DNA of 64,000 nucleotides from Planctomycetota bacterium. GTDB taxonomy: Bacteria; Planctomycetota; Phycisphaerae; Phycisphaerales; UBA1924. Location of the stretch: NCBI GenBank assembly GCA_014584315.1, contig JACTNA010000019.1, positions 62,001 to 126,000 on the forward strand, written 5' to 3'. Both the position numbers and the translations under genes were made by a program. Within the stretch, counting starts at the first letter, position 1. Every line of letters starts with the position of its first letter. Shown piece after piece: positions 1 through 8,957 of the stretch. The notes under the pieces were generated by a model, which did not search any database, was not told where the DNA came from, and saw only the letters and a program-made list of their open reading frames with translations.

Positions 1-17
1 GGGGAGGGGATGAGGCG

Positions 18-1457
18 TTGGCCGTTCATCCGCGGTTCTCGGAGGGCGCGGCGCAAGGAGAGGAACCCCGGGACGCATCCGAACCGAACCACGCGGACGA
101 CGACCACGCCGATGGCCACGACGACCACGGCCCCGCGCCGACGATCCCGCTCTGGCTGTGCGCCCCGTTCGCGCTGCTGCTGCTGAGCATCGCCCTCATG
201 CCGTTCATCAACGAACGGTTCTGGCACAAGCACTTCCCGGACTTCGCCTTCGGCCTGGCGGGCATCACGATCGCCTACTACCTGCTCGGGTACGGCGCGG
301 GGGACTACCACCACGGGCTGTCCTACGGCCAGTACGTCATGCTCCACACCGGCGTGGAGTACTACGCCTTCATCGCCCTGATCGGCGGGCTGTACGTGGC
401 GTCGGGCGGCGTGCTGATCGACGTGCGCGGACGCGGCAGACCGGCGGTCAACACCGCGTTGCTCGCGGTCGGAGCCGTGCTGGCCAACGTGATGGGGACG
501 ACGGGCGCGTCGGTGTTGCTGATCCGACCGTTCATGCGGATCAACAAGGGCCGCCTCCGCCCCATCCACGTCGTCATGTTCATCTTCATCGTTTCGAACT
601 GCGGCGGGTGCCTCACGCCCATCGGCGACCCACCGCTCTACCTCGGCTTCCTGAAGGGCGTCCCCTTCTCGTGGACGCTCCTCCACCTCTGGCCCATGTG
701 GCTGGCGTGCTGCGGCTCGCTGCTCGCCGTGTTCTTCGCGATCGACACCTGGATCGACCGCACGCAGCGGGCGGCGAACCCGGACGCCGTGCTGGCGGCG
801 GACGAGCCGCTCCGCGTCCGCCTGTCGGGCACGAGCGGCATGGTCTGCCTCGGGCTGATCATCGCGGGCGTCTTCATCGACCCGATGCTCAAGGCGCTCT
901 TCGAGGTCGAGGGCGTGCCCGTCGGGCCGACGTTCCAGATCCTCGTCGCCACGGCCGCGTACTTCCTCGCCAACCGCGAGATCCACCTCGCCAACGAGTT
1001 CACGTTCTTCCCGGTCAAGGAAGTCGGCCTGCTCTTCGTCGGCATCTTCGCCACCATGGCCCCCGCCCTGGGCTATCTGGCCGCGCACGGGCACGCCCTC
1101 GGCCTGACCTCCCCCACCGCCTTCTACTTCGGGACCGGCGGGCTGAGCGCGGTCCTCGACAACGCCCCGACCTACCTCAACTTCCTCCAGGTCGCCTTCG
1201 GCAACACCCCCATCAACGAGGGCACCGTCGCGGCCTTCCTCGGCGGGTCCGAGGGCGTGCATCTGCTGACGGCCATCTCGCTCGGCGCGGTCTTCTTCGG
1301 GGCCATGACGTACATCGGCAACGGGCCGAACTTCATGGTCCGTGCGATCGCGGAGGCTTCGGGGCTTCGGATGCCCTCGTTCTTCGGGTACACCGCTCGC
1401 GCTGCGCTCATCCTGCTCCCTGTCCTGGCCGTGATGTGGCTCGTGTTCATCCGCTGA
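18..1457 (+). CDS. Na+/H+ antiporter, IT (ArsB/NhaD/citrate transporter) superfamily
   Basis: Polytopic membrane protein of about 479 residues. A His/Asp-rich cytoplasmic head (about residues 20-40) is followed by roughly a dozen hydrophobic segments. The central stretch contains NVMGTTGASVLLIRP and SNCGGCLTPIGDPPLYLGF, and near the end DNAPTYLNF. These discontinuous helix motifs are typical of NhaD-like members of the ion transporter superfamily, so sodium/proton exchange across the inner membrane is the likely role. The chosen TTG start has a GGAGGGG eight bases upstream. The frame is open to the left edge of the window, so a longer N-terminus cannot be excluded. Substrate is inferred from family only. 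Confidence 0.8.
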   Translation: MAVHPRFSEGAAQGEEPRDASEPNHADDDHADGHDDHGPAPTIPLWLCAPFALLLLSIALMPFINERFWHKHFPDFAFGLAGITIAYYLLGYGAGDYHHGLSYGQYVMLHTGVEYYAFIALIGGLYVASGGVLIDVRGRGRPAVNTALLAVGAVLANVMGTTGASVLLIRPFMRINKGRLRPIHVVMFIFIVSNCGGCLTPIGDPPLYLGFLKGVPFSWTLLHLWPMWLACCGSLLAVFFAIDTWIDRTQRAANPDAVLAADEPLRVRLSGTSGMVCLGLIIAGVFIDPMLKALFEVEGVPVGPTFQILVATAAYFLANREIHLANEFTFFPVKEVGLLFVGIFATMAPALGYLAAHGHALGLTSPTAFYFGTGGLSAVLDNAPTYLNFLQVAFGNTPINEGTVAAFLGGSEGVHLLTAISLGAVFFGAMTYIGNGPNFMVRAIAEASGLRMPSFFGYTARAALILLPVLAVMWLVFIR

Positions 1458-1491
1458 CGCCTGGGGTGCCGGGCCTGCTACGCTGTCCGCC

Positions 1492-3117
1492 GTGACCGAC
1501 CCGCAGGACGCGACCGCTGCTCGACCGGAGCCTCGGACCGACGATCACGGCGCGCACCATGGCCTGTCGTCGGCCGTCCGCGTCATCTCGTCGCTCACCC
1601 TGGTGTCGCGGATCGCCGGGCTGGCACGCGACCTCGTCACCGCCCGCATCGTCGGCGATAGCGCGCTGGGGTCCGCCTTCATGGCGGCGTGGGCGATCCC
1701 CAACCTCTTCCGCAGGCTGTTCGGCGAGGGCGCGCTCGCCGCCGCGTTCCTCCCCGAATACACCCGCGCCGCTCGCGACGACGGCGACACCGCCGACCGC
1801 TTCGCCACGCTGACCGTGCTCGTGCTCACGCTCGTGACCGGCGCGCTGCTGCTCGTGGGCGAGGGCGTGCTGCTCGCGTTCCTGCTCCTCGCCCCGCACG
1901 ACCCCGACCGCGCGCTCTCGCTGCGACTGATGATGCTCATGCTCCCCTTCATGCCGCTGGTGTGCGTCGCGGCGATTCTCGGCGGGATGCTCCAGGCGCA
2001 CGGACGTTTCGGGCCGACGGCCGCCGCGCCCGTGCTGCTGAACCTGTTCGTGATCACCGCGGGGGTCCCCCACTTCTTCGTGCACGACGCCGACCCCGTG
2101 CGAACCGCCTACTTCATCGGCGTCGCGGCCGTGCTGGCCGGCGCGGCACAGGTCGCGTGGTCGCTGCTCGCGCTGCGGGGGCGCGTGGCCTGGAAGCGAG
2201 GGTTCGCCCGAGCCGCCGAGCCGGCGCGGCGCATGATGCGGAAGTTTCTGCCCGTCGTCGTCGGCATGGGCACGATCCAACTCAACTCGCTCATCGACAC
2301 GCTGATCGCGATGTGGCCCGTCTGGCTCGGGCCGACGGTGCTCGGCGTGGCCTACCCGCTCGACCCCGCGTCCAACAGCGTGCTCGCCTACACGCAGCGG
2401 CTCTACCAGTTCCCGCTCGGCGTGTTCGGCATCGCCGTCGCCACAGCGGTCTTCCCCATGCTCGCGCGAACCTCGGACGACCCGCACGCGTTTCTCGCCA
2501 CGCTGCGGCGCGGGCTGCGGCTGTCGTTCTTCATCGGGCTGCCGGCCTCGCTCGGGCTGCTGCTGATCCGAGAGCCGCTCACCGGCGTGATGTACGGCGG
2601 GCCGGGCAGCGCGTTCAGCGACGAGGGCGTGCGACGCGCGGCGGCCGTGCTCCTCGGCTACGCGCCGGGCGTCTGGGCCTACTCGCTAAACCACGTCGTG
2701 ACGCGCGCCTTCTACGCGGCCGGCGACACCACGACGCCCATGCGCGTCGCGATCGGCGTCGTCGCCCTGAACCTGCTCCTGAACGTCACGCTCATCTGGC
2801 CGCTGGGCGAAGCGGGGCTGGCGTGGTCCACGAGCATCTCCGCCACGCTGCAACTCCTCGTGCTCATCCACCTCTCCAAACGCCTCACGCACGCCCCCGC
2901 GTTCGACGGCGGGACGCTCGCCGCGTGCGCGCGCGTGCTGGTCGCGTCGCTGGTGATGGCCGGCCTGGTCTGGGGCACTCTGTTCCTTGTCGGCACGCCC
3001 CAATCGTGGTCGGGTCGGCTCGTTTCGGTCGGCGTGGCGGTCGCGGTGGGCGGCGCGGCCTATCCGGCCGCCGCGATGGCCCTGCGCTGCCCGGAGTTGC
3101 GCTGGCTGGTGAAGTAG
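1492..3117 (+). CDS. murJ: Lipid II flippase MurJ (MviN)
   Basis: A 541-residue protein with about 14 membrane segments of the MOP superfamily, which flips the peptidoglycan precursor lipid II across the inner membrane. The early stretch SSLTLVSRIAGLARDLVTAR, followed by AWAIPNLFRRLFGEGALAAAFLP, is the family signature. Length matches the usual 500-550 residues. A GTG start is used, only 34 bases after the antiporter stop. The first 25 residues are polar and poorly conserved, so the true start could be slightly downstream. Planctomycetes with thin peptidoglycan also keep this gene. Confidence 0.93.
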   Translation: MTDPQDATAARPEPRTDDHGAHHGLSSAVRVISSLTLVSRIAGLARDLVTARIVGDSALGSAFMAAWAIPNLFRRLFGEGALAAAFLPEYTRAARDDGDTADRFATLTVLVLTLVTGALLLVGEGVLLAFLLLAPHDPDRALSLRLMMLMLPFMPLVCVAAILGGMLQAHGRFGPTAAAPVLLNLFVITAGVPHFFVHDADPVRTAYFIGVAAVLAGAAQVAWSLLALRGRVAWKRGFARAAEPARRMMRKFLPVVVGMGTIQLNSLIDTLIAMWPVWLGPTVLGVAYPLDPASNSVLAYTQRLYQFPLGVFGIAVATAVFPMLARTSDDPHAFLATLRRGLRLSFFIGLPASLGLLLIREPLTGVMYGGPGSAFSDEGVRRAAAVLLGYAPGVWAYSLNHVVTRAFYAAGDTTTPMRVAIGVVALNLLLNVTLIWPLGEAGLAWSTSISATLQLLVLIHLSKRLTHAPAFDGGTLAACARVLVASLVMAGLVWGTLFLVGTPQSWSGRLVSVGVAVAVGGAAYPAAAMALRCPELRWLVK

Positions 3118-3183
3118 GGCGTCGGCCGCTGGCCCGACCGCGGATCGCCCAGTACGATGGACGGACCTCAGGAGATCGAACCC

Positions 3184-3363
3184 ATGAAGACTCGGAGCGT
3201 CATGCGGGCTGTTCCCGTCCTGCTGGTCGCGGGCGTACTCGGCGTCGCGGCCTCTGCGCTGTCGGCGTGCAACACGGTCAAGGGCGCGGGAGAGGACCTC
3301 AAAGCCGTCGGCCAGGCCGGAGAAGACGTGCTGACCGGGAACAAGAGCGACAGCAAGGACTGA
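3184..3363 (+). CDS. Entericidin-like small lipoprotein
   Basis: A 59-residue protein with a basic start, a hydrophobic core and a lipobox LSAC near residue 30, so it should be lipidated at that cysteine. The short mature part (CNTVKGAGEDLKAVGQ) matches the entericidin A/B family, small envelope lipoproteins described in enteric bacteria as an antidote/toxin pair. Only one copy is seen here. Start ATG 3184 is preferred over ATG 3157 because CAGGAG lies eight bases upstream and the signal peptide then begins correctly. The stop is five bases before the SDR gene, so the two are probably cotranscribed. Confidence 0.75.
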   Translation: MKTRSVMRAVPVLLVAGVLGVAASALSACNTVKGAGEDLKAVGQAGEDVLTGNKSDSKD

Positions 3364-3368
3364 GGCGA

Positions 3369-4172
3369 GTGCGTCGCGTCGAATTGCGCGGGCTGCCGAT
3401 CGCCATCACCGGCGCGAGCAGCGGCATCGGGCGGGCGACCGCGCTAGCGTGCGCGCGGGCGGGGATGCCCGTCGCGGTAGCGGCGCGCCGCGAAGCCCGC
3501 CTGGGAGAGGTGGTCGCGGAGATCGAGCGTGCCGGCGGGCGGGCGATCGCCGTGCGCGCGGACGTGGACGATCCCGAGGACTGCCGGCGGCTGGTGGACC
3601 GCACGATCGATGCCTTCGGATCGATCTACGCGGCCTACGCCAACGCCGGGTACGGGCTTGAGCAACCCATCCATCTCACCAGCGACGCCGAAGCGCGGGC
3701 GATCTTCGAGACGAACTTCTGGGGGACGGTCCACACGCTGCGGGCCGCCCTGCCGCCGATGCTCGAAGCGGGGCGGGGACACCTGCTGGTCTGCTCGAGT
3801 TGCCTCGCGAAGATGGGCACGCCGCTCCACGGGTACTACTCGGCCACCAAGGCCGCGCAGGACCACGTGGCGCGCGCGATGCGGATCGAACTCGCGGGCA
3901 GCGGCGTGTTCGTGTCCTCGGTGCACCCGATCGGAACACGGACGGAGTTCACCGCCCGCAAGAGCGAAATGAACCCGGAACGCCCGCCGACGAAGCCGCC
4001 GATGATGCAGGACGCCTCGGTGGTGGCGTCGGCGACGGTGCGGTGCCTGCGCCGCCCGCGGGGCGAGGTGTGGACGAGCCTTCCGGCGCGGCTGCTCTTC
4101 GCGCTCGGGTGCGCCGCGCCGGGCCTGGCGGACCGAGCCATGATGCGATGGATGCGCCGCACGGAGCGGTGA
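3369..4172 (+). CDS. Short-chain dehydrogenase/reductase (SDR)
   Basis: A 267-residue classical SDR. The NAD(P)-binding TGASSGIG is at residues 14-21, the NAG-like motif at about 91-93, the catalytic Ser at 143/144 and YxxxK at Tyr157/Lys161. The substrate is unknown; the family oxidises or reduces alcohols and ketones. The GTG start at 3369 follows the lipoprotein stop directly, which supports an operon. The C-terminal 25 residues are hydrophobic then basic (LLFALGCAAPGLADRAMM), suggesting membrane association, as in lipid-acting SDRs. It is convergent with thyX, with an 11-base gap. Confidence 0.85.
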   Translation: MRRVELRGLPIAITGASSGIGRATALACARAGMPVAVAARREARLGEVVAEIERAGGRAIAVRADVDDPEDCRRLVDRTIDAFGSIYAAYANAGYGLEQPIHLTSDAEARAIFETNFWGTVHTLRAALPPMLEAGRGHLLVCSSCLAKMGTPLHGYYSATKAAQDHVARAMRIELAGSGVFVSSVHPIGTRTEFTARKSEMNPERPPTKPPMMQDASVVASATVRCLRRPRGEVWTSLPARLLFALGCAAPGLADRAMMRWMRRTER

Positions 4173-4183
4173 CGCCCGGTCCG

Positions 4184-5131
4184 TCAGGCTCCCCCGCCGA
4201 ACCCGAGGGCGGCCCGCTTCGCCTCCCACTCGGCGCGCTCGCGGGCGTTCTCGGTAACGATCGAGCCGTCGCCCCCCGAGGCGATCGACCGCAGCGCCTC
4301 GACCTCGAGCCGGCTCAGGCGGACGCTCTCCATCTCGTAGTCGCGCCACGCCTCCATCGTCAGCGGGAGAATCGGCGCGATCAGGTCGTGCATCGCCCGG
4401 GCGTAGGCCCGGATCTCCTGCTGCGCGTGCGGGTCCATGCGGAGCGAGAGGAACCGCAGCGTGTTGTGCAGGTCGCACTTCCAGTACCACTCCGTGTAGA
4501 CGTTCACCGGCAGCCCGATGCGGGCGAGTTCGCGGCTCACGCCCCGCTCCGTCAGGCCGAGGTACTTCTCGTAGGCGGCCTCGACGGTGCGAAGGAACTC
4601 GATGAACTCCTCGGCCGTGCGCACCTCGCCCGCCTCGTCCACGCGGAAAGTGTCCTCGCCCCCCTGGCGGTTGGACCGCGATTGCTTGCGAACGGCGTCC
4701 ACCGTCGGCGTGTAAAAGCGATCGCGGACGATCGAGTACCGCGCGGAATACTCGTTGACGTTCGCCGTCCGGTGCCGAATCCACTGCCGCGCGACGAAGA
4801 TCGGCATCGCCACGTGGAACTTGAGTTCGACCATCTCGAACGGCGTCGTGTGCCTGTGTCGGAGGAGATACCGGATCAGCCCCCGGTCCTCGCTCACGCG
4901 CTTGGTGCCCTGGCCGTAGGAAACTCGCGCCGCCTGGACGATCGCCGCGTCGGCGGTCTGCCCCTCGGGCACGAGCCTGGGCATCACGTCGACGAGCGCG
5001 ATGAAGCCGTGGTCGAGGACGGGCACTTCGATCCGGCTCGCGCCCGCCATCACGTCCACCCATCGCAGGCCCTCGTCGAGGGCGACGCGACGGGCGTCCG
5101 CGGAGTCCGTGGTGGAGCCGTGGGCGGTCAT
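4184..5131 (-). CDS. thyX: FAD-dependent thymidylate synthase ThyX
   Basis: A 315-residue flavin-dependent thymidylate synthase, which makes dTMP from dUMP using methylene-tetrahydrofolate and NADPH. The ThyX motif RHRx7SxR is present as RHRTANVNEYSAR at residues 119-131. Supporting conserved parts include HTTPFEMVE, SARYS and the arginine-rich C-terminal half. It is longer than the usual 220-260 residues because of a 30-residue N-terminal lead and a C-terminal tail. No thyA is seen in the window. Confidence 0.95.
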   Translation of the reverse strand: MTAHGSTTDSADARRVALDEGLRWVDVMAGASRIEVPVLDHGFIALVDVMPRLVPEGQTADAAIVQAARVSYGQGTKRVSEDRGLIRYLLRHRHTTPFEMVELKFHVAMPIFVARQWIRHRTANVNEYSARYSIVRDRFYTPTVDAVRKQSRSNRQGGEDTFRVDEAGEVRTAEEFIEFLRTVEAAYEKYLGLTERGVSRELARIGLPVNVYTEWYWKCDLHNTLRFLSLRMDPHAQQEIRAYARAMHDLIAPILPLTMEAWRDYEMESVRLSRLEVEALRSIASGGDGSIVTENARERAEWEAKRAALGFGGGA

Positions 5132-5189
5132 CGGGCCCAGTCTACCGCCCGCGGACGGATCGCGGCGGGACGGCGAAGCATGGGCGGAC

Positions 5190-6089
5190 TCAGTCGTCCC
5201 CGCCGCCGGCGTGCGAGGGGCTGACGAACCACATCAGGCGGCGGACCTCCCCCGAGTACAGGTCGGCCGAGCCGCCCCACGGGGATCGGTAGGTGGTCTT
5301 TGCGCCGAGCCACTCCCCCGCGCCCGAATCCAGCCCCGCGGCGTGGCCGTCAAGAAAGAGCGTCGGCCGCCGACCGACGCGGTCGTGGCTGCCCGTATTG
5401 TCGTACCCGACCGGGTTCGGGCCTCGGACGATGTCGACCGAATACTCGATGTACTCGCGGGCGTCGAAGTGGCTGTGCGATGGGTCGTAGAAGCGAACGT
5501 TGTCGGTGAGGGCGAGCCGGGACTCCGGCTGCGTGACGCCCGCAAGCGTTCGCCAGTGGTTCATCGGCCATCGCTGGTCCCAGCCGGAGAGTATGGCCGA
5601 CTCGACGCGGAGCGTGCCGAGATCCTCGTCGAGCCAGACGGCCGGGAAGAGCCAGCGGTTCGGAGCGAAGTGGGTGATGCCCCCGTGGGAAAGCCGCTGG
5701 TCCAGGTCGTCCTCCTGCGCGACCTCAACGCAACGCCACTCATCGCGCGGCGACGGGTAGCCGAACTCCGGCTCCGGGAACGGACGCCCGGCGTAGTCCG
5801 CAAGGAGGCGGTCCGTGAGCCAGTACGAAAGCCGGTACCCGCCGTCTTCCTGCTGCCGGTTCCAGTCGATGCGCCGCGCGGGCGGGGCCTCGTTGTGATC
5901 CGTCAGGTACGACGAGAGCACGATGCCTTGCTGGTGGACGCGGGCGATGCAGGCCGTCAGGCGGGCCTGCGCGCGGGCCGATCCGAGCGCGGGGAGGAGC
6001 AGGCCGATGAGCAGCGCGATCACCGCGATGACCACCAGCAACTCGATGAGCGTGAAGGCCCGACCCGAGATCGACCGCACGTCCGCCAT
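5190..6089 (-). CDS. Prepilin-type N-terminal methylation domain protein (planctomycete H-x-DG type)
   Basis: A 299-residue protein beginning with a type IV prepilin leader: a short basic start, RAFTLIE with glutamate at +5, then the hydrophobic helix LLVVIAVIALLIGLLLPAL. The residue before the cleavage site is Ala rather than Gly. The globular part ends with an H-x11-DG motif (HDRVGRRPTLFLDG), a hallmark of the large pseudopilin-like families that planctomycetes carry in many copies. No assembly ATPase or other pilus gene is adjacent, so it is an orphan. A second, similar gene lies at 51493-52179. Confidence 0.85.
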   Translation of the reverse strand: MADVRSISGRAFTLIELLVVIAVIALLIGLLLPALGSARAQARLTACIARVHQQGIVLSSYLTDHNEAPPARRIDWNRQQEDGGYRLSYWLTDRLLADYAGRPFPEPEFGYPSPRDEWRCVEVAQEDDLDQRLSHGGITHFAPNRWLFPAVWLDEDLGTLRVESAILSGWDQRWPMNHWRTLAGVTQPESRLALTDNVRFYDPSHSHFDAREYIEYSVDIVRGPNPVGYDNTGSHDRVGRRPTLFLDGHAAGLDSGAGEWLGAKTTYRSPWGGSADLYSGEVRRLMWFVSPSHAGGGDD

Positions 6090-6143
6090 GCCGCGCTCAG
6101 CCTACCAGGGCCGAAGGTGAACACCAACCCCGGATTTCCCCCC

Positions 6144-8858
6144 TCATGACTGCTCACTCGAGACCGCCGCACGTTGCTTGAGCCGCCGCAGGGCGTCGAA
6201 GGCTTCGAGGGGCGTCAGAGAGTCGAGCTTGAGTTCCCGGAGTTCCTCGACCGCGGGATGGGGCAGGTACTCGGTGAAGAGGCTGAGTTGGCCGTCTGGG
6301 GGTGCAAGGGGAGTCGAGTGGGCGCCGTTGTGCGAAGTCAGGTCGGCGGAGTGAACGGCGAGACTGGCAAGGACCTCACCCGCTCGGTCCACGACGGGCC
6401 GGGGCAGGCCGGCCAGGCGAGCGACGTGGATGCCGTAGGACCGATCGGCCCGGCCCGGCTCGATGCGGTGCAGAAAGACGATCTCGGGGTGCCCGTCGTG
6501 GCCTGTCAGTTCGCGCACGGCCACGCGGAGATTCATCACGCGGCCGGGCAGGCGCGCCTCCAGGTCGGTCAACTCGTGGTAGTGGGTCGCGAAGAGCGTG
6601 ACCGGCGTGGCGTCCGCACGCCCGCCGCCGGCGAGCCACTCGGCGACCGCCCACGCGAGCGAGAGGCCGTCGAGCGTGCTCGTGCCGCGCCCGATCTCGT
6701 CGAGGATGACGAGTGAGCGCGCCGTGGCGTGGTTGAGGATGTGGGCCGTCTCGACCATCTCGACCATGAAGGTGGACTGGCCGCGGTGGAGGGCGTCGTC
6801 CGCGCCGACCCGCGTGAAGATGCGGTCGAAGACGCCGATGGTCGCCCGGTCGGCGGGGACGAACGATCCGACCTGCGAGAGCAGCACGATCAGCGCGGCC
6901 TGCCGGATGAACGTGCTCTTGCCCGCCATGTTCGGCCCGGTGATCAGGGCGAGGGTCGCGTCCCCCCCCCCGATCTCCGCGTCGTTGGGAACGAAGTCGT
7001 GCCCGAGCGTCTCGTCGAGAACAGGGTGTCGCCCGCCGTGGATGCGGACGAGCGGTTCGTCCGCGATCGCCGGACGGACCCAGCCTCGCTGGGCGGCCTT
7101 GTCCGCGAGAGCAAGGACCGCGTCCAACTCCGCGACGGTCTCGGCATACTGGCGCAGGGCGTCGAGCCGGTCCCCGGCGGCGGCGCAGAGGCCGCGGAAG
7201 AGCTCCTGCTCGCGCTCGACGGCGCGGGCTTCGGCCGTCGTCACCTTGTGCTCGAACTCGCGCAGTTCGGGCGTGACGTAGCGCTCGGCATTCTTCAGCG
7301 TCTGCTTGCGGGCGAAGCCGTGCGAGGCGAGCGCATCGCCGAACTCGCGGGCCTGGGCCGCCGTCAGTTCGACGTAGTACCCGAACACCTTGTTGAAGCC
7401 GACCTTGAGGACCGGCACGCCCGTGTCCCGGACGATGCGCTCCTGGTACTGCGCCAGCCACGCCCCGGCGTCGCGCTGGAGCGACCGGGCCTCGTCGAGC
7501 GCGGCGTCGAACCCGTCACGGATCAGGCCGCCCTCGCGCAGATGCGGCGGGGGGGAATCGACGCAGGCCAGGGCGATGCGCTCGGCGAGCGGTTCCAGCC
7601 CGCCGCGCACGCCCGCCAGCGCGGCGGCCTGCTCGGCGAAGGCGGGCGCCGTGCCAACGAGGGCGGCGATCGAGGCCAGCGCCTCGACAGACCGGGCGAT
7701 GGCGACGACGTCGCGCGGGGTCGCCCGCGCCAACGCCACGCGCCCGCCGATCCGCGCGACATCCTGCACGCCTTCGAGCGCCTCCCCGAGTTCCTTGGCG
7801 ACGCGGCGGTCCTCCACGAGCGTGGCGACGCAACGCTGCCTCGCCTCGATGGAGGCCCGGTCGCCCAGGGGCCGGCACAGCCAGTCGCGCAGGAGGCGCC
7901 GCCCCATGGCCGTCCGGCACAGCCCGCCCCGACCGCCGCGCAGGAAGAGGCCGAGAAGCGAGCCGTCGGCGTCGTCGCCGCCGCGGAGCGTCCGCTCGAC
8001 CTCGAGTGCGCGGAGGCTGACCGAGTCCACCACGCAGACGCCCGTGGTCGGCTCGCGCTTCGGCGGGCGGAGGTGCGCCAGCGATGCCGCCGCATCGCGG
8101 TACCCCCCCCCTTCCGGCGTCTGCGTCTCGCGCAGGTAGCGGACGATCGCCCCGGCCGCCCGGACCTCCGGCGACCCCTCCTCCAGCCCGAACCCCGCCA
8201 GCGTACCGACGCGGAACTGTTCGCGGATCGCCTCCGCGGACTCGTCCGCCCGGAACTGCCACGCCGGTCGCCCGGTGAGCGCGGCCCCGACGGGCAGCAC
8301 GGCGGCGCGGACGCGTTCCGGGGGCTGCCCGTTGGCCGTGTCGGCGTACAGAACCTCGCGAACGGCGAAGCGGGCCAGTTCGTCGGCAACGCCCTCGGGC
8401 GGGCACGCCGCCACCGTGAACGCGCCGGTGGAGACTTCCACGACCGCGATTCCGACGGCATGGTCCGCGAACGCGAGCGCGGCGAGGCGGTTCGGGGCCG
8501 CGTCGTCCAGGAGCGACTCGTCCACGAGCGTGCCCGCCGTCACCACGCGCGTCAGGGCGCGGTCCACCACGCCCTTCGCTTCCTTCGGGTCCTGCACCTG
8601 CTCGGCGACCGCGACACGGAACCCCATCCCGACCGCCCGGCGGAGATAGTTCTCGAGTTGGTGATAGGGCACGCCGGCCATCGGCACGCCCTCGGTCCGC
8701 TGCGTGAGCGTCAGGCCCAGCACGCGGCTGACCGTCACCGCGTCCTCGAAGAACAACTCGTAGAAGTCCCCCATGCGGAAGAACAGCAGGCAGTCGGGAT
8801 GCTGCTTCTTGAAGCGGGTGTACTGCCGCATCGCCGGGGTGTCGCGCGGGTCGGGCAT
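6144..8858 (-). CDS. mutS: DNA mismatch repair ATPase MutS
   Basis: A 904-residue MutS1. The N-terminal mismatch-binding domain contains the F-x-E motif region (FFRMGDFYELFFEDA, residues about 26-40). The C-terminal ATPase has Walker A GPNMAGKST (about 637-645), followed by the Walker B region VILDEIGRGTSTLDG and a helix-turn-helix tail. It recognises mismatches and recruits MutL; no mutL is in the window. Two long G tracts lie in the coding strand: ten G at 6962-6971, encoding part of IGGGD just before Walker A, and nine at 8103-8111. A one-base slip in either would inactivate the gene. Confidence 0.97.
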   Translation of the reverse strand: MPDPRDTPAMRQYTRFKKQHPDCLLFFRMGDFYELFFEDAVTVSRVLGLTLTQRTEGVPMAGVPYHQLENYLRRAVGMGFRVAVAEQVQDPKEAKGVVDRALTRVVTAGTLVDESLLDDAAPNRLAALAFADHAVGIAVVEVSTGAFTVAACPPEGVADELARFAVREVLYADTANGQPPERVRAAVLPVGAALTGRPAWQFRADESAEAIREQFRVGTLAGFGLEEGSPEVRAAGAIVRYLRETQTPEGGGYRDAAASLAHLRPPKREPTTGVCVVDSVSLRALEVERTLRGGDDADGSLLGLFLRGGRGGLCRTAMGRRLLRDWLCRPLGDRASIEARQRCVATLVEDRRVAKELGEALEGVQDVARIGGRVALARATPRDVVAIARSVEALASIAALVGTAPAFAEQAAALAGVRGGLEPLAERIALACVDSPPPHLREGGLIRDGFDAALDEARSLQRDAGAWLAQYQERIVRDTGVPVLKVGFNKVFGYYVELTAAQAREFGDALASHGFARKQTLKNAERYVTPELREFEHKVTTAEARAVEREQELFRGLCAAAGDRLDALRQYAETVAELDAVLALADKAAQRGWVRPAIADEPLVRIHGGRHPVLDETLGHDFVPNDAEIGGGDATLALITGPNMAGKSTFIRQAALIVLLSQVGSFVPADRATIGVFDRIFTRVGADDALHRGQSTFMVEMVETAHILNHATARSLVILDEIGRGTSTLDGLSLAWAVAEWLAGGGRADATPVTLFATHYHELTDLEARLPGRVMNLRVAVRELTGHDGHPEIVFLHRIEPGRADRSYGIHVARLAGLPRPVVDRAGEVLASLAVHSADLTSHNGAHSTPLAPPDGQLSLFTEYLPHPAVEELRELKLDSLTPLEAFDALRRLKQRAAVSSEQS
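6962..6971. repeat. Ten-base C/G homopolymer inside mutS
   Basis: Ten consecutive C on the plus strand, that is ten G in the mutS coding strand, encode Gly-Gly-Gly plus the first base of Asp shortly before the Walker A motif. It is the longest mononucleotide run noticed in the window. Confidence 0.9.
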
Positions 8859-8957
8859 GGTCGGGGGTCAGCATAGCCGACCGGCCCGCGCTCCAGAAGC
8901 CCGGACACCCGTTCGCCGGGATTGAGCGAGTCCGCGAGCGAATCCCGCGATCGGGCC

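Noticed and set aside
1447..2487. A 346-residue minus-strand frame opposite murJ
   Set aside because: Composition is His/Arg/Gln-rich and no motif is visible; murJ is certain on the other strand.
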